This document shows, piece after piece, positions 1 to 5,060 of a DNA stretch of 5,060 nucleotides. Both the position numbers and the translations under genes were made by a program. Below the pieces are notes generated by a model that was not told where the DNA came from, searched no databases, and was given only the letters and a program-made list of their open reading frames with translations. The stretch's first letter is position 1, and every line of letters begins with the position of its first letter. Source of the stretch: Synergistaceae bacterium (GTDB lineage Bacteria > Synergistota > Synergistia > Synergistales > Thermovirgaceae); the NCBI GenBank assembly GCA_003446665.1, contig DMCT01000052.1, positions 1 to 5,060 of the forward strand, given 5' to 3'.

Positions 1-1020
1 GGTTTTGAACAGGTGGTACGTCTTTGCTCGAATGAAAACCCTTGGCCTTTACCCGAATCCGTTAGAGAGGCGATACGTTCCGGTCTGGGGAATGTACAGC
101 GATATCCCGATCCCGGAGCTTTCAAGCTGAGGCGATTCATTGCCTCGCAATGGGGAGTATCTCCGGCTGAAGTGATTGTTGGAGCAGGGACGGAAGGGCT
201 CATGCACAACCTGCTTCACACGATCATAGACCCCGGAGACCAGATCGTTTTCCCCGTCCCGACCTACCCGATTTACAGGTTGGCCGGCATTGCCGCCGCA
301 GCGGAGTGTGTTCCCCTGGAAACGGGTCCGGACGGGGGATGGGGTGTGGACGAACTGGTAGCGGCATGTAGTGAAAAAACCAAAGCAGTCATCCTTTGTA
401 ACCCGAACAACCCGACCGGGAAAATGCTTCCGAGGAACGACCTGATCCAGCTGGCGTCCGCCCTTGAAGGAAAGGGAATACTACTGGTGGTTGACGAGGC
501 TTATGCGGAATATATAGACGATCCGGCCTATCTTTCGGGTATCGGATTGTTCCGCCAGATAGGAAGAGTCGTGATTACAAGGACTTTTTCCAAGATCCAT
601 GGCCTTGCTTCACTGAGGGTCGGATACGCCATTGCTCCAAAAAGCATCGCGGAAGCCTATGACAAGATTCACCCGGTGTTCGAAGTCAGCGGGATTGCTC
701 AACGAGCGGCTCTTGCTTCGCTTGCTGAGAGGGAGTACATCGAAAGCATACGCGTGAAAACCATAGAGGAGCGAGACCGCTTGGTGAAAGAGCTTCTGAA
801 AACAGGCGTTCATGTCGAAAACACCTGCGCCAACTTCGTCCTCATCAGGCATCGAAAAGCCGAAATGGTTTATGATTTGCTCTTGCGCGAAGGCGTCATA
901 GTAAGAAAGGGCAGCGACCTGGGTCTTCCCGGCTTTCTACGTGTTTCCGTGGGAAGACCGGAAGAAAACGACAGGTTCCTGGTCTCCCTGGAGAAGGTGC
1001 TGAACTCCGTTGAAGGCTGA
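1..1020 (+). CDS. hisC: Histidinol-phosphate aminotransferase family protein (5' end cut off by window)
   Basis: Fold-type I PLP enzyme of the HisC family. HisC converts imidazole-acetol phosphate plus glutamate to histidinol phosphate in cytoplasmic histidine synthesis. The frame is open from base 1 (339 residues visible; numbers count from base 1). A GTG at 13 is probably internal, because the family's SNENP motif is already at residues 10-14 and HisC proteins usually carry some 20-30 residues before it. Visible active-site elements: NPNNPTG at 134-140, VDEAY with Asp165 and Tyr168, Schiff-base Lys198 in the TFSK motif, phosphate-binding Arg206 eight residues later as in E. coli HisC (K214/R222), and the C-terminal LRVSVG with Arg314. 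No other his genes are in view, so an aromatic or other amino-acid transaminase role within the same family is possible. The stop overlaps the next gene by 11 bases. Family assignment is firm; the exact substrate is not. Confidence 0.9.
   Translation, partial: GFEQVVRLCSNENPWPLPESVREAIRSGLGNVQRYPDPGAFKLRRFIASQWGVSPAEVIVGAGTEGLMHNLLHTIIDPGDQIVFPVPTYPIYRLAGIAAAAECVPLETGPDGGWGVDELVAACSEKTKAVILCNPNNPTGKMLPRNDLIQLASALEGKGILLVVDEAYAEYIDDPAYLSGIGLFRQIGRVVITRTFSKIHGLASLRVGYAIAPKSIAEAYDKIHPVFEVSGIAQRAALASLAEREYIESIRVKTIEERDRLVKELLKTGVHVENTCANFVLIRHRKAEMVYDLLLREGVIVRKGSDLGLPGFLRVSVGRPEENDRFLVSLEKVLNSVEG
995..999 (+). promoter_or_regulatory. Ribosome binding site supporting the TTG start at 1010
   Basis: AGGTG lies within the last codons of the aminotransferase, ten bases before TTG 1010. 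It complements the 16S anti-Shine-Dalgarno end. No ATG or GTG occurs in frame between here and the Walker A motif except a GTG immediately before that motif, which would destroy the first beta strand, so TTG 1010 is the only workable start. Confidence 0.6.
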
Positions 1021-1861
1021 CGTTTCAAATAATGAACCGACCCTTTCCGGAGTACGTGTCGTAGCCTTTGTGGGCCAGGCCGGGACAGGGAAAAGCCAGA
1101 GGGCGCAACTTGTAGCGCTCAACCTTGGGATAGACTATGTCATCGACGACGGACTGGTTATACGCAGAGGTCAGATAGTTTGCGGAAGGAGTGCCAAAGC
1201 GGAAAAAAACCAGGTAAGGGCTATCAGGCGGGCCCTCTTCCAGTTTGAGGACCACAGGAAAGCCGTGCGGTCATACCTCGAAAAGGTCAGTCCCTGTGAG
1301 GTAATGATTATTGCGACATCTGATGAAATGGTATCTCACATCGTAGGCAACCTGGGTCTCATGCAACCTGAAAGGACTATCCGCATAGAAGAAGTGGCTT
1401 CCCCCGAAGAGATACTGAACGCTCAGAAGGAACGTGCGCAGAAAGGACAGCATGTCATCCCGGTATCCCATGTGGAAGTCAGAAAGAATTTCGCCGGGAA
1501 ACTTGTGGGAAGGCTGAGGGTTTTATGGAGCGACAGGGGACCTCATGAGGGAGAAAAAACAATTGTCAGGCCTCCATTCAATTTTTACGGCGATCTGCGA
1601 ATCGACCCAATGGCCGTCGAGCAGATGGGGCGCTTTATCGCCAGGCGGTCACGCGGCATAGAGAAGGTGTTGGTTTTCGACGTAAAACCGGTGGAAGAAG
1701 GCATTGCCATTACCATATCGGTAAAAGCGAAGGGGGATAAGCGCAATCTTCTTGAAACCGGTAAGGATCTCAGGGAAAAGATCCTGAAGGCTGTCTCCTA
1801 TTTTACAGGCCTGGAAGTGAAACGAATCGACGTACAGATACAAGAGGTGGAAATACCGTGA
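1010..1861 (+). CDS. P-loop NTPase domain fused to a C-terminal Asp23/Gls24 domain
   Basis: A 283-residue, apparently soluble protein with two parts and no signal peptide or membrane segment. Residues about 15-175 form a nucleotide-binding domain: a hydrophobic strand leads into Walker A GQAGTGKS (22-29, Lys28, Ser29). Then come an IDDGL segment (Asp46, Asp47), a hydrophobic strand ending in TSD (103-105), and HVIPV at 148-152. From memory, similar DDGL and HVIPV segments occur in uncharacterised clostridial ATP-binding proteins. Residues about 190-283 resemble the Asp23/Gls24 (DUF322) fold: a GDLRI strand, a helix, a strand pair, then a helix ending in TGLEVKRIDVQIQEVEI, typical of that family's C-terminus. 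Asp23 proteins are linked to the cell envelope and alkaline stress in Firmicutes. The TTG start overlaps the aminotransferase by 11 bases and the stop overlaps the glycosylase start by 4. The function is unknown; a nucleotide-controlled envelope role is inference. The P-loop is clear, the Asp23 call is by pattern. Confidence 0.75.
   Translation: MKADVSNNEPTLSGVRVVAFVGQAGTGKSQRAQLVALNLGIDYVIDDGLVIRRGQIVCGRSAKAEKNQVRAIRRALFQFEDHRKAVRSYLEKVSPCEVMIIATSDEMVSHIVGNLGLMQPERTIRIEEVASPEEILNAQKERAQKGQHVIPVSHVEVRKNFAGKLVGRLRVLWSDRGPHEGEKTIVRPPFNFYGDLRIDPMAVEQMGRFIARRSRGIEKVLVFDVKPVEEGIAITISVKAKGDKRNLLETGKDLREKILKAVSYFTGLEVKRIDVQIQEVEIP
1844..1849 (+). promoter_or_regulatory. Ribosome binding site supporting the GTG start at 1858
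   Basis: GAGGTG sits eight bases before GTG 1858, a near-ideal Shine-Dalgarno match and spacing. It favours GTG 1858 over the in-frame ATG at 1885, which has no purine-rich site of similar quality ahead of it. Confidence 0.7.
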
Positions 1862-2496
1862 ATACTGGTAAAACCGACGTGAAAATGGAGATCGAAGCAA
1901 ACATGGAAGAAGCCAGAAAAGATGCATGGAGTCGTTTGAGAGAGCTGACCGCAGGGTGCAAAAAATGTCCTCTCGCTGAAGGGCGCAAGAACGTGGTTTT
2001 TGGAGATGGGAACCCCTCGGCGGGTGTCATGTTTATCGGGGAAGGTCCTGGTGCGGACGAAGACGAACAAGGGATTCCCTTTGTTGGCAAAGCGGGAAAA
2101 CTTTTGACTAAAATCCTGGAATCTGTAGAAATCTCACGGCAAGAAATATACATTACAAATGTAGTCAAGTGCAGGCCTCCTGGAAACAGGGTGCCCACTG
2201 TGGAGGAAATGACTGCTTGTGATGAATACCTTCAGGCGCAAATTGCTCTTATAAGGCCCAAGATCATTGTATGTCTGGGCAGTACCCCAACGAAATGGAT
2301 GCTCAGAACGACCGAAGGCATAACAAAGATCAGGGGGCGCTGGTTCAATTGGCGAAACATTTCCGTAATGCCCATGTTTCATCCCAGTTATTTGCTCCGG
2401 AATGCCTCGAACAAGTCGGGAAGTCCAAAACACCAAACATGGCTTGATATACAGGAGGTCAAAAGACGTTGGGAAGAACTTGGGAAAAAGACTTGA
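1858..2496 (+). CDS. Family 4 (Fe-S) uracil-DNA glycosylase
   Basis: Removes uracil arising from cytosine deamination or dUTP misincorporation, the first step of base-excision repair. The 212 residues match the usual length. Four cysteines fit the family 4 [4Fe-4S] pattern: Cys34 and Cys37 (CKKC), Cys105 in NVVKCRPPGNR, and Cys121. Catalytic motif 1 is GEGPGADED at 61-69, followed by FVGKAGKLL (75-83). Motif 2 is HPSYLLRN at 175-182, with His175. An N-terminal stretch of about 25 residues before the first cysteine pair is charged and variable. The GTG start overlaps the preceding TGA in a GTGA junction and has a strong ribosome binding site; ATG 1885 is the alternative. Family 4 enzymes are common in thermophiles and in many mesophilic anaerobes, so this alone does not prove thermophily. 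Its place beside envelope-lipid genes looks like co-transcription rather than shared function. Confidence 0.94.
   Translation: MNTGKTDVKMEIEANMEEARKDAWSRLRELTAGCKKCPLAEGRKNVVFGDGNPSAGVMFIGEGPGADEDEQGIPFVGKAGKLLTKILESVEISRQEIYITNVVKCRPPGNRVPTVEEMTACDEYLQAQIALIRPKIIVCLGSTPTKWMLRTTEGITKIRGRWFNWRNISVMPMFHPSYLLRNASNKSGSPKHQTWLDIQEVKRRWEELGKKT
2453..2459 (+). promoter_or_regulatory. Strong Shine-Dalgarno site pointing to TTG 2469 as the uppS start
   Basis: AGGAGGT, the best Shine-Dalgarno match in the window, ends nine bases before TTG 2469. It lies inside the glycosylase reading frame (codons for Gln-Glu-Val). The competing ATG at 2496 has only a weak GGGA upstream but forms a TGATG stop-start junction. 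Confidence 0.65.
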
Positions 2497-3215
2497 TGAG
2501 CCGGCAAAATATGGACAATTCTGTCAAACCACGACATGTAGCCTTCATAATGGACGGAAACGGCAGGTGGGCGGAAAGGCGGCACCTTCCGCGGGTTTTA
2601 GGCCATCGTGAAGGCGCAAAAGCCCTGGAACGCGCGGTGCGATTCGGTGTGCAGGAGGGTTTACCCTACCTTTCTTTCTTTGCCTTCTCCACCGAGAACT
2701 GGAGGCGGCCGGCTGAAGAAGTGGAAGGCCTTATGAAGCTTTTCCGGCAGACCTTATCCGATAAAACCGCGGAACTGGCCGAACAAGGGATCCGATTGAG
2801 GTTTTGCGGGCGTATCGGTGATTTACCGGCGGATATCCGGGAAAACATCGAAAAGGCCGAAAAAATGACCTCTTCTTTAGACCGCATGCAGTTAATCATC
2901 TGCATGAACTACGGAGGGCGCCAGGAGATACTGGATGCGGCCGCGAAAGCTTTTGCCAACGATGTTTCTTACCTCGACGAAAGGTCCTTTCGGGAGTACC
3001 TTTACCTTCCCGATGTTCCCGATCCGGATTTGATCATTCGAACCAGCGGGGAAATGAGGTTGAGCAATTTCTTTCTATGGCAGGCCAGCTACGCGGAACT
3101 CTATTTTACGGACGTTCTCTGGCCCGATTTCGACGAAAAGGATTTCATCGATGCTCTTCTGGCGTATTCGAAAAGGAAGCGACGATATGGAGCTACCGAA
3201 GGTTTTCAAAAGTGA
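2469..3215 (+). CDS. uppS: Isoprenyl transferase (undecaprenyl diphosphate synthase type)
   Basis: Cis-prenyltransferase that adds isopentenyl diphosphate units to farnesyl diphosphate, giving the undecaprenyl carrier for peptidoglycan and other envelope polymers. Residues numbered from TTG 2469: IMDGNGRWA at 27-35 with catalytic Asp29 (E. coli Asp26), a GHREGAK segment, FAFSTENWRRP, NYGGR, and RTSGE at 191-195. Arg191, Arg197 and Glu210 correspond by spacing to E. coli Arg194, Arg200 and Glu213. The RLSNFFLWQ signature and a basic KRKRRYG tail complete the family pattern, and no key residue is missing. Length is 248 residues from TTG, 239 from ATG 2496, 234 from ATG 2511; conservation begins just before the IMDG motif, so homology alone does not settle the start. 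I chose TTG because of its strong ribosome binding site. The gene overlaps cdsA by 29 bases. The product chain length (C55 or other) cannot be read from the sequence. Confidence 0.96.
   Translation: MGRTWEKDLMSRQNMDNSVKPRHVAFIMDGNGRWAERRHLPRVLGHREGAKALERAVRFGVQEGLPYLSFFAFSTENWRRPAEEVEGLMKLFRQTLSDKTAELAEQGIRLRFCGRIGDLPADIRENIEKAEKMTSSLDRMQLIICMNYGGRQEILDAAAKAFANDVSYLDERSFREYLYLPDVPDPDLIIRTSGEMRLSNFFLWQASYAELYFTDVLWPDFDEKDFIDALLAYSKRKRRYGATEGFQK
3173..3177 (+). promoter_or_regulatory. Ribosome binding site for cdsA start at 3187
   Basis: AAGGA lies nine bases before ATG 3187, within the basic 3' end of uppS. A similar AAGGA at 3138-3142 precedes another in-frame ATG at 3151. That longer start would add twelve residues read from an alternate frame of conserved uppS sequence, so I prefer 3187. 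Confidence 0.5.
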
Positions 3216-4008
3216 AATATTCTTGAGAGCAGGTAGCGGCGCCTGCATAGTCATGGCTATTTTAGGAGGGACTTACATCGGAGGTCTTCCCTGGTTTTTC
3301 ATGAGTTCCGCCATAGCCATGGTTTCGCTTTGGGAATTTTACAGGATGCTGCTTGAGTCTTTTCACGTTTCAAGAGGGATAGGGTACATCGCCGGTTTGC
3401 TCGTTTTGGGTGCTGCTTATTTCGGAGACCTGGCGGCGGTGCTGCCTGTCATCTGTCTTTGTGGTTTCCTGGTGCTTTTTGTCGAAGTCGCCCGGCGCGG
3501 CATTTCGGGACACAGCTTCGGAATACATAGCCTGGGGGGGACTATGGCCGGTATTCTTTATTGCGTGTTGCCCTGGAGCTTTCTCATACTGTTAAGGAAA
3601 CACCCCTGGGGACTTTACTTGCTTGTCACCCTCTTTGCGTGTACCTGGTCATGTGACGTTTTGGCCTATCTCATAGGGTCCCGCTGGGGTAAGACGCCAC
3701 TGGCACCGGAGGTAAGTCCGAAAAAATCCATAGAGGGATTTATAGGGGGATTGGCAGGAAGTCTGCTTTGTTCCGGCGTATTGTCATTTATCTGGGAAAT
3801 AAGGCCGGTCCCGCTTCTATTGATAGGACTTTTTTGCGGAACTTTCGGGCAGCTCGGGGACCTTGCCGAGTCCCTCGTTAAAAGGGAAACAGGAAAAAAG
3901 GATTCAGGGACGATCATCCCCGGCCACGGAGGTATGCTTGACCGTTTCGACAGCATACTCGTCAACGCCTCCCTGGCGTACCTGTTTTTCGGGGTCTTGT
4001 GGCAATGA
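3187..4008 (+). CDS. cdsA: Phosphatidate cytidylyltransferase (CDP-diacylglycerol synthase)
   Basis: Integral membrane enzyme converting phosphatidic acid and CTP to CDP-diacylglycerol, the precursor of bacterial phospholipids. From ATG 3187 it is 273 residues, the normal length. Most of the chain is hydrophobic, with roughly seven or eight membrane segments by eye, the first near residues 17-35. Two conserved blocks are intact. The CDVLAYLIGSRWGK block carries Asp157 and is followed by SPKKSIEGFIGG. The CDP-alcohol cytidylyltransferase signature runs over residues 229-255: Ser229, Lys232-Arg233, Lys238-Asp239, His247-Gly-Gly, Asp252-Arg253 and Asp255. This agrees position by position with the family signature as I remember it. 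The start lies 29 bases inside uppS and the stop shares an ATGA junction with dxr, consistent with translational coupling. An in-frame ATG at 3151 is an alternative start. Confidence 0.96.
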   Translation: MELPKVFKSEIFLRAGSGACIVMAILGGTYIGGLPWFFMSSAIAMVSLWEFYRMLLESFHVSRGIGYIAGLLVLGAAYFGDLAAVLPVICLCGFLVLFVEVARRGISGHSFGIHSLGGTMAGILYCVLPWSFLILLRKHPWGLYLLVTLFACTWSCDVLAYLIGSRWGKTPLAPEVSPKKSIEGFIGGLAGSLLCSGVLSFIWEIRPVPLLLIGLFCGTFGQLGDLAESLVKRETGKKDSGTIIPGHGGMLDRFDSILVNASLAYLFFGVLWQ

Positions 4009-5060
4009 TGGACAAAAAATCCGGCGGGATAGCTCTCATAGGGGCTACAGGAAGCGTAGGCAGGTCTGTGGTGAGCGTCTGTGAGACCTTCGGGGAAAGA
4101 TTTGTCCTCCATTCCATGGCCGCCCGTAACAACGCAGAAGCCCTTGTCGAATTACAGGAACGTACAGGGTGCAGGGTGCTTGCCCTGACCGGGAAGCGTC
4201 GTTCGGGAGAGTTTGAAAAAAGGGCGGCATTCGGAACAAGGTGGCTCTATGGTGATGATGCACTTGTTGAAATTGTTCTTGATCGTGAAGTCGATCTTGT
4301 AGTCGTTGCCTCTTCCGGTGTTTCAGCAATCAAGCCTGTGATAGAGGCACTTGGAGCAGGCAAGCGGGTTTGCATCGCGAACAAGGAAAGCCTCATTGCG
4401 GCTGGGAAATGGATTTCCGGTTCGGTCAAATATGAAAACCAGCTGCTACCCCTGGACAGCGAACACAACGCACTATGGCAGTGCCTCGGGAAAAAATGCG
4501 ACTGCGACGGTGTTGCAAAGCTCGTTCTGACCGCATCGGGCGGCCCTTTTTTAAACCGCCCAGCCGATTCGCTCGCTCATGTCACCGTCGAGGAAGTGCT
4601 TAAACACCCGGTGTGGTCCATGGGCTCGAAAATCACCGTTGACAGCGCGTCCATGATGAACAAGGGCTTCGAAATGATGGAGGCAGGAGTGCTTTTTGGT
4701 TGCGAGCCCGAAAGGGTCTCCGCCGTAATTCATCCCGAATCCCATGTCCACGGCATTGTGGAATTTTTCGACGGTACCAGGCGCATGGCCGCTTTTACGC
4801 CTGATATGAGAATTCCCATACTTTGCGCCATGGCTTACCCCGACATACTTCAGTGGCCCGAAAGTCCCGAGGCGCCGTCGGTAGAGGAGGTCTCCGTTAT
4901 GACATTCCTGGAAATAGATGCCACTCGTTTTCCCTGCTTTTACATCGCCAGGGAGGTCTTCAAAAAGGGCGGAGGTTATCCGGCGTTTCTGGTAGGAGCA
5001 GATGAAGCGGCAGTAAATCTTTTTCTGCAGAGAAAAATCGCTTATCGTGAAATTCCGGCT
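4005..5060 (+). CDS. dxr: 1-deoxy-D-xylulose 5-phosphate reductoisomerase (3' end cut off by window)
   Basis: Rearranges and reduces 1-deoxy-D-xylulose 5-phosphate to 2-C-methylerythritol 4-phosphate with NADPH, the committed step of the MEP isoprenoid pathway and the target of fosmidomycin. Of a usual 380-400 residues, 352 are present, with no stop before base 5060. Numbered from ATG 4005: NADPH-binding GATGSVGRS at 13-21, NKES at 126-129, and metal ligands Asp151, Glu153 and Glu223. Substrate-binding residues are Ser152, Ser178 (TASGGPF), His201, Ser214, Asn219 and Lys220, with flexible-loop Trp204. The later residues keep a constant offset of eight from E. coli Dxr (S186, H209, W212, S222, E231). 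The near-C-terminal NAANEVAV block of many homologues reads GADEAAV here (331-337), a modest divergence. Tandem ATGs at 4005 and 4008 offer two starts; the first overlaps the cdsA stop (ATGA). The ribosome binding site is weak (GGGGT at 3991-3995), so coupled reinitiation is likely. It feeds uppS with isoprenoid precursor. Confidence 0.96.
   Translation, partial: MMDKKSGGIALIGATGSVGRSVVSVCETFGERFVLHSMAARNNAEALVELQERTGCRVLALTGKRRSGEFEKRAAFGTRWLYGDDALVEIVLDREVDLVVVASSGVSAIKPVIEALGAGKRVCIANKESLIAAGKWISGSVKYENQLLPLDSEHNALWQCLGKKCDCDGVAKLVLTASGGPFLNRPADSLAHVTVEEVLKHPVWSMGSKITVDSASMMNKGFEMMEAGVLFGCEPERVSAVIHPESHVHGIVEFFDGTRRMAAFTPDMRIPILCAMAYPDILQWPESPEAPSVEEVSVMTFLEIDATRFPCFYIAREVFKKGGGYPAFLVGADEAAVNLFLQRKIAYREIPA

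Noticed and set aside
13..15. GTG as the start codon of the aminotransferase
   Set aside because: The frame is open to base 1 and the codons before it fit the family pattern ahead of SNENP, so the true start is probably upstream of the window.
1764..1785. Seven-base inverted repeat AGGATCT / AGATCCT with an eight-base loop
   Set aside because: It lies inside the Asp23 coding region, has no following T-run, and a stem this short is expected by chance in 5 kb.
1803..2198. Antisense open frame of 131 codons on the - strand
   Set aside because: It is opposite the well-supported Asp23 and glycosylase coding sequence, with a low-complexity, motif-free translation.
2885..2906. Seven-base inverted repeat CATGCAG / CTGCATG with an eight-base loop
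   Set aside because: It falls within a conserved part of uppS just before NYGGR, cannot be extended, and has no terminator features.
3151..3153. ATG 3151 as the cdsA start
   Set aside because: It has a fair AAGGA site but would add a twelve-residue segment encoded across conserved uppS sequence; ATG 3187 gives a typical CdsA N-terminus and length.
3666..4112. Antisense open frame of 148 codons on the - strand
   Set aside because: It mirrors the conserved cdsA and dxr coding sequence, with no family motif or convincing start site; it is a shadow of the real genes.
1..5060. Possible mobile, defence or CRISPR content
   Set aside because: No direct-repeat array, transposase, integrase, attachment site or tRNA is visible; the whole window is accounted for by overlapping housekeeping genes.

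Overview
The window is one uninterrupted block of bacterial housekeeping genes, all on the + strand and each overlapping the next by a few to about 29 bases. It looks like the middle of a single long transcription unit. Both ends are cut: the first gene (histidinol-phosphate-type aminotransferase) began upstream of base 1, and the last (dxr) runs past base 5060. No stretch of intergenic DNA is present, and I see no promoter, terminator, RNA gene, insertion sequence, CRISPR array or convincing repeat.

Layout: (1) 1-1020, a HisC-family PLP aminotransferase missing its N-terminus. (2) 1010-1861, a P-loop nucleotide-binding domain fused to a C-terminal Asp23/Gls24 domain, the least understood gene here. 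(3) 1858-2496, a family 4 [4Fe-4S] uracil-DNA glycosylase. (4) 2469-3215, the cis-prenyltransferase UppS. (5) 3187-4008, the membrane CDP-diacylglycerol synthase CdsA. (6) 4005-5060, Dxr, the second enzyme of the MEP isoprenoid pathway, lacking its last few dozen residues.

How the genes fit together: dxr supplies isoprenoid units through the MEP pathway, and uppS joins them into the undecaprenyl carrier used for cell-wall and envelope polymers. cdsA makes the activated lipid for phospholipids. The uppS-cdsA-dxr order is the widely conserved bacterial arrangement, usually followed by rseP. What precedes it differs from the common tsf-pyrH-frr arrangement: here it is an aminotransferase, an NTPase-Asp23 protein and a DNA-repair glycosylase.

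Organism: a bacterium of moderate GC (roughly half by eye) that starts genes with TTG and GTG as well as ATG, uses clear Shine-Dalgarno sites and the MEP pathway, and has an Asp23/Gls24-domain protein and a family 4 UDG. The Asp23 domain points to the Firmicutes or a neighbouring phylum. From memory of gene order and sequence style I favour an anaerobe of the Synergistota, or failing that a clostridial lineage. This is inference only.

No new defence or mobile system is evident. The most interesting item is the NTPase-Asp23 fusion placed inside an envelope-precursor operon.
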